DNA of 64,000 bases from BOG-908 sp963795825 (lineage in GTDB: Bacteria; Pseudomonadota; Alphaproteobacteria; Acetobacterales; Acetobacteraceae), in assembly GCA_963795825.1 (NCBI GenBank), contig CAWCIW010000005.1, forward strand, positions 620,001-684,000. The letters are read 5' to 3'. The translations under genes were made by a program, and so were the position numbers. Below the pieces are notes generated by a model. That model was given only the letters and a program-made list of their open reading frames with translations, searched no databases and had not been told where the DNA came from. Positions within the stretch are counted from its first letter, which is position 1; each line of letters starts with the position of its first letter. Positions 17,143-25,920 of the stretch are shown in pieces.

Positions 17143-17889
17143 TCAGGCCGCCATGCGGCCGACCGGTGTGGCCCCGCGCGCCATCTCATGCGTCACCAGC
17201 TTCGTCGTGCTGACAACCGTCAGCAACCCGTAGGCGACCTTGGAAATCACATCGATGATTGCCACCGCGGCCACACCCTGCGTATCGCTGATCACGCCAA
17301 GTCCGTCGGTGCTGACCGCGAGTATCACCGGATAGACCAGCCACAGCACCGACAGCATGATCGCGTTGCGGCGATAGTCCGACTGCACCTCGGCCGATTC
17401 CAGCGCGTTCTCGCGCAGCATCGGCACCCACATGACATAGAAAACGCCGAGGAACGCCACGCAGGAGATCAGGAACCAGGTCCACTTCACCCATTCGACC
17501 GCGCTGGCGCCGAACACGAACGACGTCACGATCATCAGCACGTCGGAGATTAGCAGGCCGGCCACCATGCCGCCGCGTCGCATACCGGAATGCAGGGCGG
17601 TGACCGCCAGGCTGAGCAGCAGCAGCGGCGTGGTGAACGTCCAGTCGATATAGCGCGCGAAGTAGAACACCCGCGTGGCGCCGCCATCCGCAGGGCCGGT
17701 ATGGATCAGCACGGAACCCTGCCCTACCGCCATCGCGAAATACGAACACGCCGCGAGTATCGGCACGATGCCGTGGTAGATCGTGTGGGCCTGCTCGCTG
17801 GCGGTACGCTGCTTGCCGATCGCCAGTATCGCCAGCCCGCCCACCGTCATCAGGATAGTGTCGAGCCAAAGCCAGAATTGCGTGTCCAT
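17143..17889 (-). CDS. Microbial (type 1) rhodopsin, DTS motif
   Basis: A 248-residue seven-helix retinal protein. Helix C reads RYIDWTFTTPLLLLS, so Arg79, Asp82 (counter-ion), Thr86 and Ser93 occupy the bacteriorhodopsin R82/D85/T89/D96 positions. Helix F has WLVYP, and helix G has IIDVISKVAYG with Asp213 and Schiff-base Lys217. The retained counter-ion suggests an outward proton pump; the missing carboxylate proton donor resembles DTG/DTS-type rhodopsins. ATG 17889 has GGAG six bases upstream; an adjacent TTG is less likely. No retinal or carotenoid gene is in the window, so chromophore supply must be encoded elsewhere or taken up. Confidence 0.95.
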   Translation of the reverse strand: MDTQFWLWLDTILMTVGGLAILAIGKQRTASEQAHTIYHGIVPILAACSYFAMAVGQGSVLIHTGPADGGATRVFYFARYIDWTFTTPLLLLSLAVTALHSGMRRGGMVAGLLISDVLMIVTSFVFGASAVEWVKWTWFLISCVAFLGVFYVMWVPMLRENALESAEVQSDYRRNAIMLSVLWLVYPVILAVSTDGLGVISDTQGVAAVAIIDVISKVAYGLLTVVSTTKLVTHEMARGATPVGRMAA

Positions 17890-18019
17890 CAAGTGCTCCA
17901 GGCGGAATACGATCGCGGATCACTAGCAGTGCCGGCGCCGGCGGGTAACCGCAATCGGCCGGCGCGCGATCAAAACTCCGCTTCCGGCGGCGGATATTCA
18001 CGCGACTGGAACGATGATC

Positions 18020-18733
18020 CTACGCAGCCCGCACCAGGGATCCGTGCGCAGTCACATCGGGCAGGCACAACGCGACCAGCCCGCGCGAAACCATCTCCGG
18101 CGTCGGCAACGTGTTGGGATCCTCACCGGGAAACGCCTGCGCCCGCATGCGCGTGGCGGTGCGCCCGGGATCGTACAGATTCACGCGCAGGGCGGTGTTC
18201 TCCACCTCGTCCGCCCAGCTCAGAACCAGGTTTTCCATGCCCGCCTTGGTGGCGCCATATGCGCCCCAGAACGCCCGCGGCTTGCGCGCCACGCTGCTGG
18301 TGACGAACACCGCGCGGCCCGCATCCGAGGCGGCGAGCAGCGGCGCGCAGGTGCGTATCAGCCGATAGGTGGCCGCCAGGTTCACCGCCACGCACACGGC
18401 GAAATCCGCCGGCGCGATATGGCCGGCCGGCGTAAGCTTGCCCAGCGCGCCGGCGTTGTGAACCAGTATGTCCAGCCGGCCGAAACGCGCATTCAGCGAG
18501 GGTCCGAGCGGGTCGATGCTGTCGGCCTGGCGCAGATCCATCGGCAGAAGGGTCGCCGCACCGCCCGCCGCGCGCACCTCGTCATCGAGTTCCTCGAGCG
18601 CGCCCTGGGTGCGCGCGGTCAGCACCACGTGGGCGCCCAGCGCCGAAAGCCCGAGCGCCGTGGCGCGCCCGATGCCGCGGCTGGCGCCGGTCACCAGCGC
18701 CACCCGTCCGGACAGCGGCAGCGTGGCGCTCAT
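18020..18733 (-). CDS. Short-chain dehydrogenase/reductase
   Basis: A 237-residue Rossmann-fold oxidoreductase. It has the cofactor motif TGASRGIG, the NAG motif in VHNAGALG, the catalytic Ser in VTSSVARK, and YGATK with Tyr and Lys of the active site. The Ala/Arg in TARTQ after strand beta-2 favours NADP(H). The start overlaps the purF stop (ATGA at 18730-18733), so it is translated with purF. The substrate is not predictable, and a direct role in purine synthesis is not implied by the family. Confidence 0.88.
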   Translation of the reverse strand: MSATLPLSGRVALVTGASRGIGRATALGLSALGAHVVLTARTQGALEELDDEVRAAGGAATLLPMDLRQADSIDPLGPSLNARFGRLDILVHNAGALGKLTPAGHIAPADFAVCVAVNLAATYRLIRTCAPLLAASDAGRAVFVTSSVARKPRAFWGAYGATKAGMENLVLSWADEVENTALRVNLYDPGRTATRMRAQAFPGEDPNTLPTPEMVSRGLVALCLPDVTAHGSLVRAA

Positions 18734-20223
18734 CCCATGGCCAGGCTGAGCTGCTTGCTGGCCCGCTCGTCCATGTCCGGCAGCGGCACCGGATATTCGC
18801 CGGTGAAACACGCGTCGCAGTAATACGGTGCTGTGGGATCGCGCTCGCGCCGGCCGAGCGCGCGATACAGCCCGTCGATCGAGATAAACGCCAGGCTGTC
18901 CGCGCCGATCAGCCGCGCCATCTCCGCCACGTCGTGCTGCGCCGCGAGCAGCTTGCTGCGCTCTGGTGTATCGATACCGTAGAAACAGGAATGCGTGGTA
19001 GGCGGCGAGGAGATACGCATATGCACTTCGCGCGCACCCGCCGCGCGCACCATCTCGACGATCTTCTTGCTGGTGGTGCCGCGCACGATGCTGTCGTCCA
19101 CCAGTATCACCCGGCGGCCCTCGAGCGTCGCCCGGTTGGCCGAGTGCTTGAGCTTGACGCCAAGATTGCGGATATGGTCGGTCGGCTCGATGAAGGTGCG
19201 GCCGACATAATGGTTGCGTATGATGCCCAGCTCGAACGGCACGCCGCTCTCGGCGGCATACCCCATCGCGGACGGCACGCCGGAGTCCGGTACCGGCACC
19301 ACAACATCTGCGTCCACATGGCTCTCGCGCGCCAGCTCCGCGCCGATGCGCTTGCGCGCGTCATAGACGGGCATGCCCTCCATCACCGAATCGGGCCGCG
19401 CGAAATAGACGTATTCGAACACGCAGAACCGCGCCCGGCTCGGCCCGAACGGGCGCACGCTGCGCACGCCGGCATCGTTGATCACCACGATCTCGCCCGG
19501 CTCCACGTCGCGCACGAACTCGGCGCCGACGATATCGAGCGCGCAAGTCTCGCTGGCCAGCACCCAGCCGCCGCCGGCCTCATACGAGCTGCCCGCCGCC
19601 TGCGGAATGCGCCCGAGTATAAGCGGCCGCACGCCAAGCGGATCGCGCACGCCGATCAGCGCCTCGTTGGACAGCGCCACCAGGGAATAGGCGCCCACCA
19701 CCTGCTTGAGCGCATCGATCAACCGGTCCATCACGGTGGAATACAGGCTGATGGCGATCAGGTGGACGAACACCTCGCTATCGGTGGTGCTCTGGAACAG
19801 GCAGCCGCGCCTTACCAGCGCCCGCCGCAGCGACACCGCGTTGGTCAGGTTGCCGTTATGGCCGACCGCAAACCCACCGAACTCGAAATCGGCATAGAGC
19901 GGCTGCACGTTGCGCAGGATCGTCTCGCCTGTGGTGGCATAGCGGTTATGGCCGATCGCACTCGCACCCGGCAGCGAGGCGATCACCCGCGCATCGCCGA
20001 AATTGTCGCCGACCAGGCCCAGGCCGCGCTGCTGGTGGAACCGCCGCCCGTCATAGCTGACGATGCCGGTGGCTTCCTGGCCGCGATGCTGCAGCGCGTG
20101 CAGGCCGAGCGCGGTCACCGCCGCCGCATCGACGATGTTCCACACGCCGAATACGCCACACTCCTCGTGCAGCGTATCGTCCTCATCGGTCTCGGGGTCA
20201 GGCAGGGTGGGATTGGGGGTCAT
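18730..20223 (-). CDS. purF: Amidophosphoribosyltransferase
   Basis: A 497-residue enzyme catalysing the committed step of purine synthesis, PRPP plus glutamine to phosphoribosylamine. After a short propeptide-like leader comes EECGVFG with the Ntn nucleophile Cys22, then HNRYATTG and the glutaminase core. The C-terminal phosphoribosyltransferase half has VILVDDSIVRGTT, the PRPP-binding loop. ATG 20223 was chosen over an upstream start because homology begins with the propeptide. It is preceded by cvpA and coupled to the downstream SDR gene. Confidence 0.96.
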   Translation of the reverse strand: MTPNPTLPDPETDEDDTLHEECGVFGVWNIVDAAAVTALGLHALQHRGQEATGIVSYDGRRFHQQRGLGLVGDNFGDARVIASLPGASAIGHNRYATTGETILRNVQPLYADFEFGGFAVGHNGNLTNAVSLRRALVRRGCLFQSTTDSEVFVHLIAISLYSTVMDRLIDALKQVVGAYSLVALSNEALIGVRDPLGVRPLILGRIPQAAGSSYEAGGGWVLASETCALDIVGAEFVRDVEPGEIVVINDAGVRSVRPFGPSRARFCVFEYVYFARPDSVMEGMPVYDARKRIGAELARESHVDADVVVPVPDSGVPSAMGYAAESGVPFELGIIRNHYVGRTFIEPTDHIRNLGVKLKHSANRATLEGRRVILVDDSIVRGTTSKKIVEMVRAAGAREVHMRISSPPTTHSCFYGIDTPERSKLLAAQHDVAEMARLIGADSLAFISIDGLYRALGRRERDPTAPYYCDACFTGEYPVPLPDMDERASKQLSLAMG

Positions 20224-20298
20224 TCGCACACGCTCCACGACGCGGCCCCCATAGCGCATCGGGGGTCGCCCGTCATCTGACTGTCACAGCCCCACCAG

Positions 20299-20880
20299 TT
20301 AGGGCCGGGCCTCGCGCGGGCCAAGCGCGCGTCCCTCAGGGGTGGCATGCAACAAATCCGCCTCCGTCGTGGGCGGGCCCGACGGCGGCGGCGAGACGCG
20401 CAGGTTGGTGCCCGCAGGCAGCTTGCCGATCACCCACACCGCGCCGTCATAGATGAGCGGCAGGCTGCGGGCGCGCAATGCCGCCTCCGGCCAGCGCTCC
20501 GGCGGCAGCGCCAGCGACACCGGGATGTAGATCGCGACCAGGACGGCGGCGCCCCGCGCCAGGCCGTAGAGCAGCCCCAGCGTGCGATCCAGCCCGCCCA
20601 GCGCAGAGACGCGCACCATGCGGCCCAGCAGGTTGGAGACCAGCGACAGCACGATCAGGAACAGCACGAACACGCCGATATAGGCGGCAGGCTCGGCGAT
20701 GTCCGGATTGCCGATCGCCTGGCTCGCCCAGGGGATGGCTTGCGGGCCGAAGCGGTAGGCGCAGTAGCCGGCCAGGACCCAGCTTGCCAGGCCCAGCAGC
20801 TCGCGAACCAGACCTCTGGAGAGGCCCAGCAAGGCGGAGACGGCCAGGATCGCCAGCACGGCTAGGTCTACCAGGGTCAT
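20299..20880 (-). CDS. cvpA: CvpA family membrane protein
   Basis: A 193-residue inner-membrane protein with four predicted hydrophobic segments. VDLAVLAILAVSALLGLSRG and LGGLDRTLGLLYGLARG are the CvpA landmarks. It lies 75 bases upstream of purF on the same strand, the classical cvpA-purF arrangement. In enterobacteria CvpA is needed for colicin V export and envelope stress resistance; the molecular role is unclear. The C-terminal roughly 30 residues are hydrophilic and Pro-rich. Confidence 0.88.
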   Translation of the reverse strand: MTLVDLAVLAILAVSALLGLSRGLVRELLGLASWVLAGYCAYRFGPQAIPWASQAIGNPDIAEPAAYIGVFVLFLIVLSLVSNLLGRMVRVSALGGLDRTLGLLYGLARGAAVLVAIYIPVSLALPPERWPEAALRARSLPLIYDGAVWVIGKLPAGTNLRVSPPPSGPPTTEADLLHATPEGRALGPREARP

Positions 20881-20902
20881 GGCGTCTTATCGGGTAGGAT
20901 AC

Positions 20903-20980
20903 GAAGGTAAGGAAGGCCTTCTTTTCTGAAGAAAAGAAGCAAAAGACTTTTGCTCCCTGTCGGGGCTCTTTCCTGCTTGC
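20903..20980. repeat. Dispersed hairpin element, copy 7 (left arm plus edge)
   Basis: One arm only: CTTC-TTTTCTGAAGAAAA-GAAG, then box AAAAGACTTTTGCTCC and CCTGTCGGGG. The terminal edge TGCTTGCTT appears about 20 bases later without its hairpin, which suggests deletion of the right arm. It lies in the divergent gap between cvpA and the DnaJ-like gene. Confidence 0.82.
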
Positions 20981-21012
20981 TTTGGGGCTGTGGCAAAGCC
21001 ATCTCAGCGCCC

Positions 21013-21996
21013 ATGGCCGCAGATCCCTATACCTTGCTTGGCGTCAAGAAAGACGCCACCGCCGCGCAGATCAAAACCGCCTATCTCAAGCTGGCCAAGA
21101 AACATCACCCGGACCTCAATCCCGGCGATGCCAAGGCCGAGGAGAAGTTCAAGGCGATCTCCGCCGCGCATGACCTGCTCGAAGATACCGAGAAGCGCGC
21201 CCGCTTCGATGCCGGCGAGATCGACGCTACCGGCCAGCCGCAAGCCCCGCAGCACCCGGGCGGCCGACAATTCTACCGTGGCTTCGCCGACGGCGAGCAG
21301 GGCGGGCGCTACACCAACAGCGACTTCCGCAACCCGGGCGGCGCCGAAGGCTTCCAGGACATGTTCGCCGACCTGTTCGCAAACGCCCGCGGCGCCGGCG
21401 GCCAGGCCCGCAGCGCAGGCGGGCAGCAGCGCGACCAGTCCATGCGCGGCCAGGACCAGCGCTACCAGCTCTCCGTCAGCTTTATCGAGGCCGCCCTCGG
21501 CGCCTCCCGCCGGCTGACGCTGCCGGACGGCCGCACCCTCGACGTGACCATCCCCGCCGGCCTGGAAAGCGGCCAGACGCTGCGCCTGCGCGGCCAGGGC
21601 GCCTCGGGCTGGAATGGCGGCCCCGCCGGCGACGCGCTCATCGAGGTCGAGGTGGCAGCCCACCCGTTCTTCACCCGTGACGGCGACAACATCACACTCG
21701 ACCTGCCCGTCACCGCCGGCGAGGCGGCCCTCGGCGCCAAAGTGGCCGTGCCCACGCCGGGCGGCCCGGTGGCGCTCAGCATACCGCGCCACTCCGACAC
21801 CGGCCGCCAACTCCGCCTGCGCGGCCGCGGCATCCCCGCCCATGCCGGCCGGCCCGCCGGCGACCTCTACGTGACCTTGCGGGTGGTTCTCGGCACCCCG
21901 GACGAGGCGCTGGAACAGGCGCTCGCCGCCTTCTACGAGCGCCAGCCTTTCGACCCGCGCGCCGACATGGCCGTCCGCGTGAGCGAATCCGCATGA
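21013..21996 (+). CDS. cbpA: DnaJ-like co-chaperone, CbpA type
   Basis: A 327-residue class II J-protein. The J domain at residues 1-70 carries the HPD motif in KKHHPDLNPG that stimulates DnaK. A Gly/Gln-rich linker (about 90-150) follows, then two C-terminal beta domains (QDQRYQLSVSFIEAALG onward); no cysteine-rich zinc domain is present. ATG 21013 is chosen because the J domain begins there. It overlaps the next gene, the CbpM-like modulator, by four bases, confirming the CbpA/CbpM pair. Confidence 0.92.
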   Translation: MAADPYTLLGVKKDATAAQIKTAYLKLAKKHHPDLNPGDAKAEEKFKAISAAHDLLEDTEKRARFDAGEIDATGQPQAPQHPGGRQFYRGFADGEQGGRYTNSDFRNPGGAEGFQDMFADLFANARGAGGQARSAGGQQRDQSMRGQDQRYQLSVSFIEAALGASRRLTLPDGRTLDVTIPAGLESGQTLRLRGQGASGWNGGPAGDALIEVEVAAHPFFTRDGDNITLDLPVTAGEAALGAKVAVPTPGGPVALSIPRHSDTGRQLRLRGRGIPAHAGRPAGDLYVTLRVVLGTPDEALEQALAAFYERQPFDPRADMAVRVSESA

Positions 21997-22301
21997 TCAC
22001 CATCGCCACGGTTTGCGCGGCGGTGCCCGGCCTGTCGGAAGCCACGCTGCGGCGCTGGATGGCGGAGGATTGGGTGCGCGCCGACGAGTCCGCCGGCCAG
22101 CCCGCCTTTGCCGATATCGACGTGGCACGGGTCCGGCTCATCCTGGAACTCCAGACCGAGCTCGAAGTCGAGGAGCCCACTTTGCCGCTGGTGCTCTCCT
22201 TGCTGGACCAGTTGTATGCCACGCGGGCGCAGTTGCGCCTGGTGCTCGAGCGGCTCGATGCGCCGGCACGGGCGGCTTTGGCGGAGAGCCTGCGCGCCTG
22301 A
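21993..22301 (+). CDS. cbpM: Chaperone modulator CbpM-like
   Basis: A 102-residue MerR-like protein: helix-turn-helix-like LSEATLRRWMAEDWV, then a helical region with LILELQTELEVEEPTLPLVL. CbpM binds the J domain of CbpA and blocks its DnaK stimulation. The ATG overlaps the cbpA stop (ATGA at 21993-21996), so the two are made together in balanced amounts. Confidence 0.88.
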   Translation: MITIATVCAAVPGLSEATLRRWMAEDWVRADESAGQPAFADIDVARVRLILELQTELEVEEPTLPLVLSLLDQLYATRAQLRLVLERLDAPARAALAESLRA

Positions 22302-22352
22302 GGCGCCCGCCTGGCGCTTCACCGGATCGGCGCCGCGTTCTAGGGTGCACGC

Positions 22353-23036
22353 ATGGTCTCCCTCGCACTCGCCGCCCTCGCCTTCACCATCATTCATCTC
22401 GGCGTCAGCGGAACCACCTTGCGCGACGCGCTGGTTGGGCGGATCGGCTTGCGCGCCTACATGATCGTGTTCTCGGTGGCCTCCCTGGCCACGCTCATCT
22501 GGCTCATCGGCGCCTATACCGCGGCGCCCTACGTTCGCACCTGGGGCCAGCTGCAATGGTGGAAGCCGTTCGCCATCGCTTTGATGCTGCCGGCTTTCCT
22601 GCTCGTGGTCATCGGCCTCACCACGCCGAACCCGACCGCCGTGGCCCAGGAGGGCCTGGTCGACCAGGCGCCCGCCGGCATCGTCCGCATCACCCGCCAC
22701 CCCTTCCTGATCGGCACCGCGCTGTGGGCCGCCATCCATCTGGTCGGCAATGGTGACCTGGCCTCGCTGCTGTTCTTTGCGTCGCTGGTCGTCGTATCAG
22801 TGGCCGGCACCGTATCAATCGACGCCAAGCGCGCGCGCACGCTGGGCGCGCAGGCCTGGCAGGGCTTCGCCGGCCGCACCTCGATCCTGCCGTTCTCGGC
22901 GATCCTGGCCGGCCGCAACAGTTTCAGCCTGGCGGAACTTGGGTGGTGGCGGGTGCTGGCGGGCGTGGCGGCGTATGCGCTGATGCTGGGCGGGCATGCG
23001 CACATTGTTGGTGTCAGTCCTTGGCCTGGCAGGTAG
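22353..23036 (+). CDS. NnrU family membrane protein
   Basis: A 227-residue integral membrane protein with about six hydrophobic segments. The signature GIVRITRHPFLIGTALWA and later SIDAKRA are typical of NnrU/isoprenylcysteine-methyltransferase-like folds. NnrU was named for its link to nitric-oxide metabolism in denitrifiers, but many homologues occur without denitrification genes, and none are seen here. It is 51 bases downstream of cbpM and may be in the same transcript. Confidence 0.85.
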   Translation: MVSLALAALAFTIIHLGVSGTTLRDALVGRIGLRAYMIVFSVASLATLIWLIGAYTAAPYVRTWGQLQWWKPFAIALMLPAFLLVVIGLTTPNPTAVAQEGLVDQAPAGIVRITRHPFLIGTALWAAIHLVGNGDLASLLFFASLVVVSVAGTVSIDAKRARTLGAQAWQGFAGRTSILPFSAILAGRNSFSLAELGWWRVLAGVAAYALMLGGHAHIVGVSPWPGR

Positions 23037-23096
23037 AACAGCAAGGCCTTCTTTTCTGAAGAAAAGAAGCAAAAGACTTTTGCTCCCTGTCGGGGA
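23037..23096. repeat. Dispersed hairpin element, copy 8 (left arm only)
   Basis: CTTC-TTTTCTGAAGAAAA-GAAG, box AAAAGACTTTTGCTCC, then CCTGTCGGGG. This is nearly identical to copy 7. It fills the gap between nnrU and purH and begins immediately after the nnrU stop. Confidence 0.82.
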
Positions 23097-23115
23097 CTGG
23101 CGATAAAATTTCGGG

Positions 23116-24675
23116 GTGGTCTTGCGCGCGCTTGTTTCTGTTTCCGATAAGTTGGGTTTGGTATCGCTGGGCCGGGGGCTTGTCGCGCTTGGGGTGGAGA
23201 TACTTTCAACCGGGGGCTCGGCTGCTGCTTTGCGCGCGGCGGGCGTGCCTGTCGTCGATGTCGGCACCCATACCGGATTTCCCGAGATACTCGACGGGCG
23301 CGTGAAGACTTTGGTGCCGCAGATACATGGCGGCATATTGGGGCGGCGGGATTTGCCGGAACATGTGGCGCAAATGGCGGCGCACGGCATCGCGCCGATC
23401 GATATCGTGGTGGTGAACCTGTATCCGTTCGAGGCGACGGTGGCCGCCGGCGCCGCCTGGCACGATTGCGTGGAGAACATCGATATCGGCGGCCCCGCCT
23501 TGATACGCGCGGCCGCGAAGAACCATGATTTCGTCACCGTGGTAACCGATCCGGCGCAATACGACAGCGTGCTGGACGAGTTGCGCGCGCAGGGCCAGAC
23601 CACGCCGGCGCTGCGCCGCACCCTGGCCGCCGCGGCCTACGCCCGCACCGCCGCCTACGATGCCGCGATCGCCGCCTGGTTTGCCGCCCAGGCCGGCGAC
23701 GCCCTGCCGGAGCGGCTGAGCGTGAGCGGCCGGCGCCTCCAGGCCCTGCGCTACGGCGAAAACCCGCACCAGCACGCGGCCCTGTACGTGACCGATGCGC
23801 GGCCCGGCGTGGCGCATGCGCGGCAGGTCCAGGGCAAGGAACTGTCCTACAACAACATCAATGACACCGATGCCGCGTTCGAATGCGTCGCCGAATTCGC
23901 CGAACCCGCGATCGTCATCGTAAAGCACGCCAACCCGTGCGGCGTGGCGGTGGCCGGCGATCTCGCCGCTGCGTGGGACGCGGCGTTGCGCTGCGATCCG
24001 GTGAGCGCGTTCGGCGGCATCGTGGCCGCCAATCGCACGCTCGACGAAGCGGCTGCCGAGAAGATCGCGCAGATCTTTACCGAGGTGATCATCGCACCGG
24101 ACGCAACCCCCGGCGCGCGCGCCGTGCTGGCACGCAAGAAGAATTTGCGCTTGTTGCTGACAGGATCTATGCCCGATCCGGCCGCCGCCGGCAGCACCGT
24201 GCGCAGCGTCGCCGGCGGCCTGCTTGTGCAGTCGCGCGATGCCGGCCGGATCACCCGCGCCGATCTGCAGGTGGTGACGCGGCGCGCGCCTACCGAAGCC
24301 GAGCTGGCCGACCTGCTGTTCGCGTTCACCGTGTGCAAGCACGTGAAAAGCAACGCGATCGTTTATGCAAAAAACGGCGCCACGGTAGGCATCGGCGCAG
24401 GCCAGATGAGCCGGGTGGACAGTGCGCGCATCGCCGGCTGGAAGAGCGAGGCCGCCGCGCAGGCAGCCGGCCTGGCCGCGCCGCTCGCGCGCGGCAGCGT
24501 GGTCGCCTCCGACGCGTTCTTCCCGTTCGCCGACGGCCTGGAGTCAGCGGTGGCGGCCGGTGCCACCGCGGTGATCCAGCCAGGCGGATCGATGCGCGAC
24601 GCCGAAGTGATCGCCGCAGCCGACAGCGCCGGCGTGGCCATGGTAACAACCGGAATGCGCCACTTCCGGCACTGA
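23116..24675 (+). CDS. purH: Bifunctional AICAR transformylase/IMP cyclohydrolase
   Basis: A 519-residue enzyme performing the last two steps of IMP synthesis. The N-terminal IMP cyclohydrolase (about 1-200) has LVSVSDKLGLV and the MGS-like fold. The C-terminal transformylase includes LRYGENPHQHAALY, KHANPCGVAV and SDAFFPFADG, which carry the catalytic Lys-His pair and folate site. It starts with GTG at 23116; no clear ribosome site is visible because a half repeat ends just upstream. It is unlinked to purF, which lies 3 kb away on the other strand. Confidence 0.96.
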   Translation: MVLRALVSVSDKLGLVSLGRGLVALGVEILSTGGSAAALRAAGVPVVDVGTHTGFPEILDGRVKTLVPQIHGGILGRRDLPEHVAQMAAHGIAPIDIVVVNLYPFEATVAAGAAWHDCVENIDIGGPALIRAAAKNHDFVTVVTDPAQYDSVLDELRAQGQTTPALRRTLAAAAYARTAAYDAAIAAWFAAQAGDALPERLSVSGRRLQALRYGENPHQHAALYVTDARPGVAHARQVQGKELSYNNINDTDAAFECVAEFAEPAIVIVKHANPCGVAVAGDLAAAWDAALRCDPVSAFGGIVAANRTLDEAAAEKIAQIFTEVIIAPDATPGARAVLARKKNLRLLLTGSMPDPAAAGSTVRSVAGGLLVQSRDAGRITRADLQVVTRRAPTEAELADLLFAFTVCKHVKSNAIVYAKNGATVGIGAGQMSRVDSARIAGWKSEAAAQAAGLAAPLARGSVVASDAFFPFADGLESAVAAGATAVIQPGGSMRDAEVIAAADSAGVAMVTTGMRHFRH

Positions 24676-24712
24676 GTAGAATTTGCATCCAGCCTGGGCG
24701 CGACAGCACACA

Positions 24713-24762
24713 ACAAAAGTTTTTTGCTTCTTTTTTTCAAAAAAGAAGGCCTTGCTTACTTC
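24713..24762. repeat. Dispersed hairpin element, copy 9 (right arm only)
   Basis: Box ACAAAAGTTTTTTG, then CTTC-TTTTTTTCAAAAAA-GAAG and edge GCCTTGCTTAC. There is no left arm. It lies between purH and mbfA, just upstream of the mbfA palindrome. Confidence 0.82.
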
Positions 24763-24779
24763 CCCGACGCGCCATCAAA

Positions 24780-24798
24780 GCAAATGCGAACCATTTGC
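24780..24798. promoter_or_regulatory. Palindromic operator upstream of mbfA
   Basis: GCAAATG (24780-24786), CGAAC, CATTTGC (24792-24798) is a perfect 7-bp inverted repeat 51 bases before the mbfA ATG. Its TGC..AAAT/ATTT..GCA character resembles alphaproteobacterial Fur/Mur sites more than the Irr motif TTTAGAA-N3-TTCTAAA. Iron-responsive control is inferred from the gene it precedes. Confidence 0.55.
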
Positions 24799-24849
24799 AG
24801 CAGTAACAACCCTGGTTGACTGTACAGCCAGCGAGGCTAGATCAATACC

Positions 24850-25806
24850 ATGCGCGAATTCGCCTCCCTCACCGAACGCGAGATACTCGCACTGGCCATC
24901 AGCTCCGAGGAGGAGGACGGCCGCATATACGCCGACTTCGCCGAACGCCTGCGGGAAGACTTCCCCGACAGCGCCAGGATCTTCCTCGACATGTCCGCCG
25001 AGGAGAACGATCACCGCCGCAGCCTGATCGACCTCTATGCCGGCAAGTTCGGTCAGCACATCCCGCTGATACGCCGCGCCGACGTGCGCGGCTTTTCGCC
25101 AAGCCGGCAATACTGGCACTTGCCCACGCTGAAGATCGAGACAGTGCGCAAGGCTGCGCGCGAGATGGAGATGCAGAGCAGCCGGTTCTACCGCGCCGCC
25201 GCCGGGCGCAGCACCGATGCGGCAATACGCAAGCTGCTGGGCGACCTCGCCGAGATCGAGGAGAACCACGAGCGCCAGGCCGGCCACCTGCAGGAGCGCC
25301 ATCTCTCCGAAGGCCGCGGCGATCGCGAGGAAGACGACGCCCGCCGCCGCTTCGTGCTGCAGATCGTGCAGCCCGGGCTGGTGGGCCTTATGGACGGCTC
25401 GGTTTCCACCCTGGCACCGGTATTTGCCGCCGCTTTCGCCACGCATCAGAGCTCGAACGCCTTCCTGGTCGGCCTGGCGGCCAGCATAGGCGCCGGCATC
25501 TCGATGGGCTTTGCCGAAGCGCTCAGCGATGACGGCAAGATCTCCGGCCGCGGCACGCCCATACTGCGCGGCCTGATCTGCGGCGCCATGACCACGCTCG
25601 GCGGCATCGGCCACACGCTGCCGTATCTCATCTCGGATTTCTGGCGGGCGACGTACGCCGCCGGCATCGTGGTGGTGATCGAACTCGCGGTAATATCCTG
25701 GATACGCTGGCGCTACATGGACAGCAATTTCGCCACCGCGGCGTTCCAGGTGATGTTCGGCGGCGCGCTCGTTCTGGCCTGCGGCATACTCATCGGCAGC
25801 TCCTAG
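24850..25806 (+). CDS. mbfA: Membrane-bound ferritin-like iron exporter MbfA
   Basis: A 318-residue two-domain protein. Residues 1 to about 160 form an erythrin/ferritin-like four-helix domain with di-iron candidates in SSEEEDGRIY, EENDHRR, EMEMQSSRFY and EIEENHERQ. Residues about 170-318 are a VIT1/CCC1-like membrane domain (VQPGLVGLMDGSVSTLAPVF, GAGISMGFAEALSDDG). In rhizobia MbfA exports iron under iron excess or acid stress. A 19-bp palindrome upstream suggests metal-dependent repression. There are no obvious operon partners. Confidence 0.93.
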   Translation: MREFASLTEREILALAISSEEEDGRIYADFAERLREDFPDSARIFLDMSAEENDHRRSLIDLYAGKFGQHIPLIRRADVRGFSPSRQYWHLPTLKIETVRKAAREMEMQSSRFYRAAAGRSTDAAIRKLLGDLAEIEENHERQAGHLQERHLSEGRGDREEDDARRRFVLQIVQPGLVGLMDGSVSTLAPVFAAAFATHQSSNAFLVGLAASIGAGISMGFAEALSDDGKISGRGTPILRGLICGAMTTLGGIGHTLPYLISDFWRATYAAGIVVVIELAVISWIRWRYMDSNFATAAFQVMFGGALVLACGILIGSS

Positions 25807-25920
25807 CCGCAACGCGCGCGTCTGCCACAGCAAGATCGCCATTGACCGCAAGGCGGGCGCGGGCGCTTATCGGGCGGCCTGTCGGCTGACCTTGCCTCTC
25901 CACCTCCGATCGGAGCCCGC

